From positions 1 through 64,000 of the forward strand of contig NZ_JADLQN010000001.1 of NCBI RefSeq assembly GCF_015477835.1: a stretch of DNA of 64,000 nucleotides, read 5' to 3'. Below are positions 8,523-16,533 of the stretch, piece by piece. Origin of the DNA: Nocardia higoensis (GTDB lineage Bacteria; Actinomycetota; Actinomycetes; Mycobacteriales; Mycobacteriaceae). The first letter of the stretch is position 1. Every line of letters starts with the position of its first letter. The notes under the pieces were generated by a model. It was not told where the DNA came from. It searched no databases and worked only from the letters and a program-made list of their open reading frames with translations. Both the position numbers and the translations under genes were made by a program.

Positions 8523-8791
8523 TGTCCGATGTCCTGCAGGATTCGCTGACCAAGGCGGTCGCCCAGATGGTCGCCAAGGCCACCGACGGCACCGTCGACG
8601 CCGAGACCGCCCAGCGCTCGGAGCAGACCTTCGCCGACGCGGGCATGACCTCGCTGGCGTTTCTGCGCCTGGTCGACGCGCTCGAGATCCGCTACGGCGT
8701 AGAGATCGACCTGGAGAACGATCTCGACCACATGCGCACCGTCACCGCCATCGTGGCCTACCTGAGGAACCAGGGTGTCGTCGACGCCTGA
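8522..8791 (+). CDS. Stand-alone acyl/peptidyl carrier protein
   Basis: An 89-residue carrier protein. The phosphopantetheine site is the serine of DAGMTSLAFLRLVDALE, where the family has D/G-x-D/T-S-L. Helix two, a YGVEIDLENDL stretch and a final helix follow as usual. Aspartate before the serine is replaced by threonine (GMTSL), an accepted variation. It should carry the substrate activated by the ligase for the dehydrogenase and thioester reductase. Its 3' end overlaps the DapB-like gene by 17 bases. Confidence 0.9.
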   Translation: MSDVLQDSLTKAVAQMVAKATDGTVDAETAQRSEQTFADAGMTSLAFLRLVDALEIRYGVEIDLENDLDHMRTVTAIVAYLRNQGVVDA

Positions 8792-9470
8792 CCGCCCCGT
8801 CGCCGTCGTCGGCGCCACCGGCCGCCTGGGCCGCGCGGTGACCGAGGCCTGCGCGCGCCACGGCGTCCGGGTCGTCACGGTGGCCGATTCGACAAGCTGG
8901 ACCATCGGCGAGGAACCCGCGGGCGTCGTCATCGACGCGAGCAGACCCGACGCTCTCGACGCCGTCGCCGAGCATTGCGCCGCCACCGGCGCCGCCCTGC
9001 TCTCCTGCGTCTCCGGCCGCCCGCCGCAAGCGGCCGCCACGCTGTCGGCGCTCTCGCGACAGGTTCCGGTGCTGATCGCCGCCAACCTCAGCCCACTGCA
9101 CTGGTTGCAGGCCCGCGCCGCCGAGCTCGCGGCGCGCCTGGCTGTCGCCCTGGTGCCCGATGCCGAATTCACCGTCATCGACCGCCATCCCACCACCAAA
9201 CTGGACGCGCCCTCGGCGACCGCGAAGAATCTCGCCGCCCTGCTCCCGGAGCAGACCACGGTCCTCGCCCAGCGCTACGGCCACGCCGTGAGCGACCATC
9301 ACGTCGTACTCACCGCGGGCGCGGAGAGCTGGGAGTCGATCCACCGCGTGCGTGACCTGCGCGGACCCGCCACCGCCGCCCTCACCCTGGCCGCCTGGCT
9401 CGAGCAGGCCCGGCCCGGCCTGTACACGGCCGCCGAGGTATTCGCCGAACTCGCGGGAGCCCAGGCATGA
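8775..9470 (+). CDS. DapB-like dihydrodipicolinate reductase homologue
   Basis: A 231-residue protein with the dihydrodipicolinate reductase plan: VVGATGRLGRAVTEA nucleotide loop, ANLSPLHWLQ, the signature region HPTTKLDAPSATAKNL, and a C-terminal part SWESIHRVRDLRGPATAALT ending in WLEQARPGLYTA. In DapB the signature is HHxHKxDAPSGTA; here the general-acid His and the Lys are kept but the middle residues are Pro-Thr-Thr. A chromosomal lysine-pathway gene would not sit inside this operon, so I read it as recruited for reduction of a cyclic imine or enamine in the pathway. Starts at GTG 8775 inside the carrier-protein gene; its end overlaps the next gene by ATGA. Confidence 0.75.
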   Translation: MSSTPDRPVAVVGATGRLGRAVTEACARHGVRVVTVADSTSWTIGEEPAGVVIDASRPDALDAVAEHCAATGAALLSCVSGRPPQAAATLSALSRQVPVLIAANLSPLHWLQARAAELAARLAVALVPDAEFTVIDRHPTTKLDAPSATAKNLAALLPEQTTVLAQRYGHAVSDHHVVLTAGAESWESIHRVRDLRGPATAALTLAAWLEQARPGLYTAAEVFAELAGAQA

Positions 9471-10567
9471 CCGTCACCCTCCCCACCGCCGCACGCCTGC
9501 GTGCCCTGCTCACCGGCCGCGCCGACGAGGTCACCGCCTACGAACAGGCGGGCCGTTCTCCCGCCGAACTGTTCACCGGTGTCATGGCCACCGGCCTGGC
9601 CACACCGGTCATCGAAGGCAGGCCGGGCGCGGTCGCCGAGTTCTGCGCGAACATCTCCGTGATCGCGGAGAACTGGCTGGCATTGGCCGAATCGGTGCAT
9701 CTGCAAACCCTCGTCGGCCTCACCGTCGCTCGGCACGCACAGCCCGCGCTGCGCGACGAGTTGGTCCCCGCCCTCGCCGAAGGTCGGCTCCTCGGCGCGA
9801 ACTGCGTCAGCGAACCCGCCGCCGGATCGGACATGTCGGCCATCGCGCTGCGGGCCGACCGCACCGACACCGGGTTCACACTGCACGGCACCAAGACCTG
9901 GGCAGGTCACGCACCCCTGGCCGGCGTGCTCGTCGTCTACGCCCGCACCAGCGCGGCCGGTCTCGGCGGTCTCACCTGCCTCGCCGTCGACCCCACCACC
10001 CCGGGAGTCACCATCGCTCCCGCCGCCCACAAGCACAGCGCCGCCGCCCTGCCCAGCGCGGACGTGCACTTCGACGGCGCCCACGTGCCCGCCGACCGGG
10101 TACTCGGCCGGGTCGACCGCGGCGCCCGCGTCGCCGACGACATGTTCACCCAGGGGCGCGTCGGCCTGGCCGCCTGCGCCGTCGGCCTGAGCGCCGCCGC
10201 AGTCCGCCGCGCCACCGACTACGCCAAGTCACGAATCCAGTTCGGCGTGCCCATCATCCGGCACCAGGCGATCGGCCATCTGCTCGCCGACATGACCACC
10301 CAGCTCGCCGCCGCCCGCCAACTCCTCGCCCGAGCCTGCGACGAGATCGACGAGGGCGGGTCCGATGCCGACCTGCTGGCCGCCCAGGCCAAGCTCTTCG
10401 CCACCGACACCGCGATGCGGGTGACCACCGATGCCGTCCAGATCCTCGGCGCCACCGCGTACCTGCCCGGCGAGTCGGCGGAGCGGTGGATGCGCGAGGC
10501 CAAACTCCTGCAGATCATCCAGGGCACCAACCAGATTCAGCGCAACGCCATCGCGGCACGACTGTGA
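9467..10567 (+). CDS. Acyl-CoA dehydrogenase-like flavoenzyme
   Basis: A 366-residue acyl-CoA dehydrogenase fold: NCVSEPAAGSDMSAI (FAD-binding middle domain), GTKTWAGHAPLAGVLVV, and a C-terminal helix bundle with RIQFGVPIIRHQAIGHLLADM and GTNQIQRNAIAARL. In typical members the catalytic glutamate lies in YEGTxQIQ; here that position is Gln (IIQGTNQIQ). The base must then be elsewhere, as in isovaleryl-CoA dehydrogenase, or the chemistry differs. Next to a ligase and free carrier protein it most likely oxidises a carrier-bound acyl or aminoacyl chain, like TamT or PltE in known pathways. Overlaps the DapB-like gene by four bases. Confidence 0.85.
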   Translation: MTVTLPTAARLRALLTGRADEVTAYEQAGRSPAELFTGVMATGLATPVIEGRPGAVAEFCANISVIAENWLALAESVHLQTLVGLTVARHAQPALRDELVPALAEGRLLGANCVSEPAAGSDMSAIALRADRTDTGFTLHGTKTWAGHAPLAGVLVVYARTSAAGLGGLTCLAVDPTTPGVTIAPAAHKHSAAALPSADVHFDGAHVPADRVLGRVDRGARVADDMFTQGRVGLAACAVGLSAAAVRRATDYAKSRIQFGVPIIRHQAIGHLLADMTTQLAAARQLLARACDEIDEGGSDADLLAAQAKLFATDTAMRVTTDAVQILGATAYLPGESAERWMREAKLLQIIQGTNQIQRNAIAARL

Positions 10568-10581
10568 GGGAACCCGAACCC

Positions 10582-11295
10582 ATGACCTCCGCATTGGTGA
10601 TCCAGGCGGCGATCGGTGCGCGCGCACTGTCGTCCGGTGGACACGACGATTTCAATCAGGGCCAGATCTCGGTCCGCAGGCCCGGCGACGGCCGCTTCGC
10701 CATCAAAGGCGCACTCGTCGGCTTCGACGAGGCCACCCCGGCCGATTTCGTCGACGCCGCCGTCGACGCCGCCGAAACCCCGGACCCACAGGCCCCACCG
10801 GAACTGCCACTGCACCAGGCCGTATACGCCGCTCGCCCCGACGTCGCGGGGATCGTGCACAGCCACGCACCCGCGAGTCTCGTCTTCGGCGCTCTGGACG
10901 CCGATCTGGTCCCGTTGAGTCATGAAGGCGCCCTGCTGACCGGTGAGGTGCACCGCTTCCACGACACCAGTAACACCGTGCTCACACTCGATGTCGGCGA
11001 GGGCATCGCGAAGACCCTCGACCGAGGCGTCGGGGTCTTTCTGGTCAACCACGGCAGCGTCGTCGTCGGCCGCAGCGTGCGCCACGCGGTCGTCTTCGCC
11101 CTCATGCTCGAACGCGCCTGTCGCCTGCAACTCGACGCGCTGGCTTCCGGTCGCCCGTTCGCCACCTCGAACGCCCTGGACGTCGCCGCCAAGCGCGAGT
11201 ACATCTTCGCCGACCTCTCGGTGCGCTCCTACTGGGAACACACCCGCCGCCGCGTGCATCGCCTGCACCCGGAGACCACCGAATGGAGCCGCTGA
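10582..11295 (+). CDS. Class II aldolase/adducin-family protein
   Basis: A 237-residue zinc-dependent aldolase fold. The metal site is visible: HSHAPASLVFG supplies two His and VNHGSVVVG a third; the catalytic Glu precedes LHQAVYAARPDVAGIVHSH. Substrates in the family are usually phosphorylated sugars (fuculose- or ribulose-phosphate), but members also act as dehydratases or decarboxylases in secondary metabolism. The N-terminus GHDDFNQGQISVR corresponds to the usual GxxxxNxGxxSVR. ATG 10582 follows GAGGGAACCC. Whether it makes or breaks a C-C bond here is unknown. Confidence 0.85.
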   Translation: MTSALVIQAAIGARALSSGGHDDFNQGQISVRRPGDGRFAIKGALVGFDEATPADFVDAAVDAAETPDPQAPPELPLHQAVYAARPDVAGIVHSHAPASLVFGALDADLVPLSHEGALLTGEVHRFHDTSNTVLTLDVGEGIAKTLDRGVGVFLVNHGSVVVGRSVRHAVVFALMLERACRLQLDALASGRPFATSNALDVAAKREYIFADLSVRSYWEHTRRRVHRLHPETTEWSR

Positions 11296-11296
11296 C

Positions 11297-12514
11297 ATGC
11301 AGGTAACCGGAGACGGCTCGGCCCGAGCCGACACGGCCTGGGCCGAAGACGGCCTGGCATGGGGCGATGTCATCCACCCGCCGCTGCCGCAGACCGTCGG
11401 CATCGAACCCCTCACCGGCCCCATCGCGGGCGCCGTCGGTCACGTCGATCGGCTGATCGGCCGCAATCGCGGTGGCGACACCCGCTTCGTTCCGTCCGCG
11501 GGCGCCACCTATCCGTACGAAATCCTGCTGATAGCACCGGATTCCGGCGCGACAGCACTGCTCGATCCCGCCCGCAAGCACCTCGTCGTGCGCGCGGACA
11601 CCGGTTTCACCACCGACGCCGAAGACTACCTCTGCCTGCTCGTCGGCCGCCCCTGGTTGTCCATGCGCAAATACGGCACCCGCGGCTACCTCTACCACCT
11701 CATCGACGCCGGTCACGCCCTGTTCTCACTGGCTCTGCTCGACCGCGAGGACAGCGCCGCCGACCGTTTCCCGGATGTCTTGCCCAGCAGCGACGCCGTC
11801 GCCGGTGACATCCTCGCCGCCGGGCTCGTGCGCGCCTTCGACCCCCACGACGGCGAAGCCGACGGCTGGCGCCTGGTCACCACCGCCAAATCACGAGTCC
11901 AGATGGGCCGTAGCGAATTCGAACAGTGGGCCGACCGCCTCCGCCCACCCGGCCCACCGCGACCGGTGTTCTTCGACCGCGCGGGCGCCCTGCCCGGTAA
12001 CCTCGCCCGCTTCCTCCCCATCCGCCGCTCCGCGGCCTCCTTCGGTACCACCACCCCGCCCGGCTACGACCTCGACGCCGTCCTGGCCGACGCCCTCGAG
12101 ATCGCCGCCGAAGCGGTCCGCCGGCTCGGCCTGCCCATGCCCGACATCCATCTCGTCGGCGAGGTCACCGGCGGTCTCGCCCTCCCCCCGGGAGACCTGC
12201 TCACCGGCCTCGCAGGCCAGGAACACCTGACCGCCGCCGAGGTCTTCGTCGTGTTCTCCACTCCCGCGGGCGAAGACGACTCCGTCATCGACGCCGACCG
12301 GCAGGCCCTGCTGCTGGCCACCGGCGTCGTCGGACAGGTCCTCTATCTCGTCGCCGCCCGCCACGGCGCGGGCGTCACCGGCATCGGCGGCCTGGCCCCC
12401 GAGTACTGGAACCAGGCGCTGCCCGCCGGACGCCAGACCCTGTACCTCACCGCGCTCGGCCGTCCGGTCGGCGGAGTGAAGTTCGACGCGCTCTACCAGG
12501 GCGCCCACGGGTGA
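11297..12514 (+). CDS. SagB/McbC-like nitroreductase-fold oxidoreductase
   Basis: A 405-residue protein that seems to hold two nitroreductase-like halves. The first contains FVPSAGATYPYEILLIA and YLYHLIDAGHALFSLALL, matching the PSxGAxYPxE and GHxxQN-like regions of SagB/McbC dehydrogenases that oxidise azolines using FMN. The second contains LLLATGVVGQVLYLVAARHG and TGIGGLAPEYWNQALP. A flavin-dependent oxidation, perhaps aromatisation or desaturation of a ring, is the natural guess. No precursor-peptide or YcaO gene is nearby, so a small-molecule substrate is more likely than a peptide. Starts one base after the stop of the aldolase-like gene. Confidence 0.65.
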   Translation: MQVTGDGSARADTAWAEDGLAWGDVIHPPLPQTVGIEPLTGPIAGAVGHVDRLIGRNRGGDTRFVPSAGATYPYEILLIAPDSGATALLDPARKHLVVRADTGFTTDAEDYLCLLVGRPWLSMRKYGTRGYLYHLIDAGHALFSLALLDREDSAADRFPDVLPSSDAVAGDILAAGLVRAFDPHDGEADGWRLVTTAKSRVQMGRSEFEQWADRLRPPGPPRPVFFDRAGALPGNLARFLPIRRSAASFGTTTPPGYDLDAVLADALEIAAEAVRRLGLPMPDIHLVGEVTGGLALPPGDLLTGLAGQEHLTAAEVFVVFSTPAGEDDSVIDADRQALLLATGVVGQVLYLVAARHGAGVTGIGGLAPEYWNQALPAGRQTLYLTALGRPVGGVKFDALYQGAHG

Positions 12515-12536
12515 ATCCGTGACCAGAAAGGCTGAG

Positions 12537-13148
12537 ATGACAACAGTGACAATGCCGTCCAATGTCGCCGGGGAGCAGCGGGGCGCGGCAGCCCGCGTGC
12601 TCGCCGACGCCTTCGCCGAGGACGCGATCTGGCAGGACGTGAAACCGCGCAAGCAGGCCAGGGCCGACCGGGCCCTCTACTGGTTCTTCCGCGGGGAGGT
12701 GGAGATCTGCGCCCGCCTCGGCGGCTACCTGCAGGCCACCTACGACGCCGAGCAGCAGCCCAACGGCGTGCTCATCGCCTACGAGCGCACCAGCCCCCGG
12801 TTCCCGCTGTGGGTGTGGCTGTTCCGCGTGCCCGCCATCCTGGTGCTCGGCATCTCCCGCACCGTCCTCATGGCGCAGATGCTGGCCAAGGTCGAGGCCG
12901 CGCATCCGACCGAACCGCACTTCTACTTCTGGTACGTAGGCGCACGCACCCTGGGCGGGGGAGCGGCTTTGATCAAGCGCGTGATGCGTGTGGCCAGTGC
13001 CAAAGGCCTGCCCGGTTACGGCGAAGCCAAGTCCGCCGACGTCGTCGAGATGTGTGAAATTCTGGGCTGGCAATCGCACCCGCCGATCGATATCGGGGCC
13101 GGACACAAGGTCACCCCGGTCTGGTGGCTGCCCGCGGAGGGGAAATGA
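12537..13148 (+). CDS. GNAT-like N-acyltransferase
   Basis: A 203-residue protein resembling the GNAT acetyltransferases that act on small molecules. The central strand EPHFYFWYVGARTLGGGAAL, followed by KRVMRVASAKGLPGYGEAKS and EMCEILGWQ, matches the LxxLxVxPxxxGxGxG(K/T)-type acetyl-CoA region in order, though the Gly-rich loop is altered. An internal hydrophobic stretch LWVWLFRVPAILVLGISRTV is notable and could contact a lipid. It may acylate the amine made by the pathway, for tailoring or self-protection. ATG 12537 is preferred over GTG 12519 because AAAGG lies six bases before it. The end overlaps the exporter start (ATGA). Confidence 0.65.
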   Translation: MTTVTMPSNVAGEQRGAAARVLADAFAEDAIWQDVKPRKQARADRALYWFFRGEVEICARLGGYLQATYDAEQQPNGVLIAYERTSPRFPLWVWLFRVPAILVLGISRTVLMAQMLAKVEAAHPTEPHFYFWYVGARTLGGGAALIKRVMRVASAKGLPGYGEAKSADVVEMCEILGWQSHPPIDIGAGHKVTPVWWLPAEGK

Positions 13149-15343
13149 CGACGGCATCCAGCGCCACCGAGACCACCCGGGCGAGCGGTTCCGGACTGAT
13201 CTCCCGTATCGCCGAAACCTGTGCTCGCGCACCGAAACTGACACTGATCATCGCCGGTGTCGCCTTTCTGGTGTTCGGTTCGCTCGGCGGCTTGGTCAAC
13301 GAACGCCTCAGCGCGGGCGGGTTTCTCAACCCCGACTCCGAATCGTCCCGGGTCGCCGATCTGCTCGCCGCCGAACACGGCGTCGCGAACATGCAACTGA
13401 TCTTCGCCGTCCAAGACCCCGGCGGCGTTGCCGGAGACCGCGCGCGCGGCGTGGGCGGCCGGATTGCCGAGGCTCTCGACGCCGACGAGCGTGTCAGCAC
13501 GGTCACCGCGTGGACCGACCCGGTCGGCGCCACGTTGGTCAGCCGGGACGGCACCGTCGGCCTCGTCGTCGCAGGCATCGTCGCCGACGACAACAAAGTC
13601 CAGAAGATCGCCCGCGAACTCGCCGACCAGTTCACCGGCGACCGCGACGGCGTCACGGTGCTGGCCGGCGGTCAGGCGATGGCCTTCGAGGAGATCAACT
13701 CCACGGCCGCCACCGATCTGGTGCTCGCCGAGGCGATCGCCGTCCCGATCACCTTCCTGCTGCTCGTGCTGTTCCTGCGCAGCGCTATCGCCGCCGCCGT
13801 TCCCGTCGTCGTCGGTGTGCTCGCCATCGTCGGCACCACCGGCGTGCTGTTCGTCCTGACCTTCCTCATTGAACTGTCGGTCTTCGCGCTCAACATCACC
13901 ACCGCGCTCGGCCTGGCACTGGCGATCGACTATTCCCTGCTGCTGATCGGCCGCTATCGCGAGGAGATCAGCCGCGGCGTCGCGCATGAGCAGGCGTTGA
14001 TCTCGGCCATGCGCCACGGTGGCCGCGCGGTCGTGTTCTCCGGCGTCATCGTGGCCACCGCCCTGATCGGTCTGTGGCTGTTCCCGATGGCCTTCCTGCG
14101 CTCCATCGGCTACGCGGGCGTCGCCGTCGTCGTGCTGTCGGTGGTGCTCGCGCTGACCTGCGTGCCCGCGCTACTGGCCCTGCTCGGCCCGCGCATGAAC
14201 CGCAAACCGCAGCGCGAAGCCGTCCCCGCCGAAAAGACGCGCCTCTACCGCGTCGCCCGCGCCGTGCAGAAACGTCCGCTGGTGGCCGCCGTGCCCGTGC
14301 TGGCGGTCCTGCTGCTGGCCGGTTCGCCGGTGCTCGACTTGCGCCTCGGCCTGCCCGACGATCGCGTACTGTCCACCGACGCCCAGTCCCGCCAGGTCGG
14401 CGACCTCATCCGGGACGGCTTCGACCAGAACATGACCGGCACGGTGGACATCGTCGTGGCGAACGCCCCGGCCGAGCGGCTCGGCGACTACGCCGCGCGC
14501 CTGTCCGCGGTCACCGATGTCAGCGCGGTCGCGGGCCCGGCCGGCATCTTCGTCGACGGATCGCCCGCGGGCCCCCCTGTCGGCACTCCGGGAGCGAGCG
14601 GTTCCGCGCATCTGGCCGTCACCACCGACGTCGATCCCTACTCCGACGAGGGCACCGCCCTGTTGGACGCCCTGCGCGCCGTCGATGCCCCCGGCGAGAT
14701 CCGCGTGGGCGGCCTCGCCCAGCAGAGCGCCGACACCGCCGCGGGCATAGGCGACGGTTTCGTCCTGGCCGTGCTGTGGATCGTCGTCACCAGCGCCCTG
14801 CTGTTGTTCCTGCTCACCGGCAGCCTCCTGCTCCCGCTGAAAGCCCTGGTGCTGAACACCCTGTCGCTGGCCGCCACGTTCGGCGCCCTGGTATGGATCT
14901 TCCAGGAAGGCCACCTCGGCGGATTGGGCACCACCGCACTCGGTTTCACCATCGCGACGGTCCCCGTCCTGCTGTTCTGCGTGGCGTTCGGCCTGTCGAT
15001 GGACTACGAGGTCTTCCTGCTCGCCCGCTTCACCGAGGAATGGGAACGCTCCGGTCGCACCCGGGCCGACGTCGACACCGCCGTGGCCGTCGGCCTGGCG
15101 CGCTCCGGTCGCGTCGTCACCGCCGCCGCCATGCTCATGGCCGTCGTCTTCCTCGGCATAGCGACCAGCGAGGTGTCCCTCATGCGGGCCCTCGGTGTCG
15201 GCCTGGTCATCGCCGTGCTCGTCGACGCCACGCTGGTTCGCACCATCCTCGTCCCCGCCGCCATGCGCATCGCGGGCACGGCCAACTGGTGGACGCCGCG
15301 CCTGCTGGCTCCCGTCGTCGATCGCGTCCGGATCCGGGAGTGA
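13145..15343 (+). CDS. MmpL-family RND exporter
   Basis: A 732-residue membrane transporter with the MmpL layout: one N-terminal helix (LIIAGVAFLVFGSLGGLV), a periplasmic domain, five helices beginning LVLAEAIAVPITFLLLVLFL, a second helix and domain after PLVAAVPVLAVLLLAGSPVL, and a final five-helix bundle. Proton-relay motifs GLALAIDYSLLLIGRYREE and AFGLSMDYEVFLLARFTEEW are intact (the Asp-Tyr pairs). It should export the pathway product, which suggests a lipophilic molecule or one destined for the envelope. Translationally coupled to the GNAT-like gene; last gene of the operon. Confidence 0.92.
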   Translation: MTTASSATETTRASGSGLISRIAETCARAPKLTLIIAGVAFLVFGSLGGLVNERLSAGGFLNPDSESSRVADLLAAEHGVANMQLIFAVQDPGGVAGDRARGVGGRIAEALDADERVSTVTAWTDPVGATLVSRDGTVGLVVAGIVADDNKVQKIARELADQFTGDRDGVTVLAGGQAMAFEEINSTAATDLVLAEAIAVPITFLLLVLFLRSAIAAAVPVVVGVLAIVGTTGVLFVLTFLIELSVFALNITTALGLALAIDYSLLLIGRYREEISRGVAHEQALISAMRHGGRAVVFSGVIVATALIGLWLFPMAFLRSIGYAGVAVVVLSVVLALTCVPALLALLGPRMNRKPQREAVPAEKTRLYRVARAVQKRPLVAAVPVLAVLLLAGSPVLDLRLGLPDDRVLSTDAQSRQVGDLIRDGFDQNMTGTVDIVVANAPAERLGDYAARLSAVTDVSAVAGPAGIFVDGSPAGPPVGTPGASGSAHLAVTTDVDPYSDEGTALLDALRAVDAPGEIRVGGLAQQSADTAAGIGDGFVLAVLWIVVTSALLLFLLTGSLLLPLKALVLNTLSLAATFGALVWIFQEGHLGGLGTTALGFTIATVPVLLFCVAFGLSMDYEVFLLARFTEEWERSGRTRADVDTAVAVGLARSGRVVTAAAMLMAVVFLGIATSEVSLMRALGVGLVIAVLVDATLVRTILVPAAMRIAGTANWWTPRLLAPVVDRVRIRE

Positions 15344-15371
15344 AGGCCCCGATCGAGAGGACTTAGGTCAG

Positions 15372-15415
15372 TTGACGGAATGAGAAGATAAGTCCTAATG
15401 TTTCTCATGCCCTCA
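15372..15415 (+). promoter_or_regulatory. Promoter and operator of the DUF2236 oxygenase gene
   Basis: TTGACG (15372-15377) and TAATGT (15396-15401), again 18 bp apart, with TGAGAA (15381-15386) and TTCTCA (15402-15407) as an inverted repeat. The block CCTAATGTTTCTCATG is identical to that before the operon at 4045-4060, and the last CTCA is also at the same spacing. This indicates co-regulation by one repressor or activator. Confidence 0.75.
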
Positions 15416-15450
15416 TCGAGGAGGGGCGTCGATCAGAAAAGGACCCGAGA

Positions 15451-16191
15451 ATGAAGACCCCCGGCCTGGATCGCACCACCCTGCTCGGCCGGTATCTCGG
15501 CGATCGTCGCTTCGTCCTCACCCTGCCCCGCGCCGTAGGGCTGCAGATCCTGCAGCCCTCGGTCGCGGCCGCCATCGTCGAGCACACTCCCGTCTCCCTG
15601 TGGGAGCACAAGAAGCGCGTCGTCTCCCGCATGATCCACCTGGCCTACGCCGAGGTCGATCCGCACCCGGCCATGCTCTACGGCCACGAACTCGTCCGCG
15701 GCGTGGACAGCACCGGCAGGCGCTACAACGGCCTGGCGCCCGACCTGTTCTTCTTCCAGCACGCCACCTACGTCGACACCCTGGTCACCTCCATCGAGAC
15801 CTTCGACCGCCCGCTGTCGCTCGCCGAGAAGAAGACCCTCTATGCCCAGTGCTGCCAGTGGTATCGCCGGTACGGCATCTCCGCCCGTCACATGCCCGAG
15901 ACCTGGGCCGACTTCAACGACTACCTGGACGAGGTGTGCGCCAAGAGTCTGGTCGTCACGCCCGAGGCGGAGAAGCTCGCACCGGAACTGCTGCGCCCCG
16001 ATGCCTGGGTGCCGCGGACGCTGCCCGATTTCGCGGTGCGGTCACTGCTGCATCCGCGCACGCGGGAATTGCTGGGAGTCGAGCCGCAGCCGGGCGACCG
16101 GGCGGCGATGGCGGCCTATTCGCGAATGGTGAAAGCGGGGGCCAAGATGCTCTCGCCGAGATCGCGATTGGTGCCTTCGGCTCGCGACTGA
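15451..16191 (+). CDS. DUF2236 / MpaB-family oxygenase-like protein
   Basis: A 246-residue all-helical protein of the DUF2236 family, which includes MpaB-type and latex-clearing b-type heme oxygenases. Visible family pieces are ILQPSVAAAIVEHT, the RMIHLAYAEVD segment, GRRYNGLAPDLFFFQHATYVDT with the His expected near the heme, and a helix with QWYRRYGISARHMP. It lacks a signal peptide. Because it shares the operon's promoter/operator, I assign it to the same pathway as a late oxidation enzyme; the reaction is unknown. The ribosome site is AAAAGG upstream of ATG. Confidence 0.8.
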   Translation: MKTPGLDRTTLLGRYLGDRRFVLTLPRAVGLQILQPSVAAAIVEHTPVSLWEHKKRVVSRMIHLAYAEVDPHPAMLYGHELVRGVDSTGRRYNGLAPDLFFFQHATYVDTLVTSIETFDRPLSLAEKKTLYAQCCQWYRRYGISARHMPETWADFNDYLDEVCAKSLVVTPEAEKLAPELLRPDAWVPRTLPDFAVRSLLHPRTRELLGVEPQPGDRAAMAAYSRMVKAGAKMLSPRSRLVPSARD

Positions 16192-16533
16192 CGGGTCGGC
16201 GCCCTGCATCGAATGGCCTCGTTCTTCGGTGTCGGCGGAAGACGCGGAGACGGGAGGGTCTGTAGCAAGGGTCCAACGGCTCTGATCATCGCCTACATCG
16301 GTTCTTTCGGAATGGGACGAATGACACCTTTTTCGCTGGTCTCTGTCGGCTGTGCGCGCTTCCGACCTCGATATTCGCCCCCGAACCGGCGTGGATCGTC
16401 CGCATTCCATAGAGGTGAGTCTCCCGGCAACCGATGCCGCTAGCTGGACAAACAGGTCATATGGACCATGCGATCCGGTCGCTTGTCAGGTGAACGTGCT
16501 GCTGAATGGAAGCATCAACGTAGAGTTCGAAGG
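16192..16533. other. Intergenic region before the PAS-ANTAR gene
   Basis: About 340 bases without a credible gene. I see no clear hairpin terminator for the oxygenase gene and no copy of its operator, which suggests the co-regulated group ends with the oxygenase. The PAS-ANTAR promoter must lie here. Confidence 0.5.

Noticed and set aside
16213..16443. A 76-residue frame after the DUF2236 gene
   Set aside because: No ribosome site, no recognisable pattern and composition typical of non-coding sequence.
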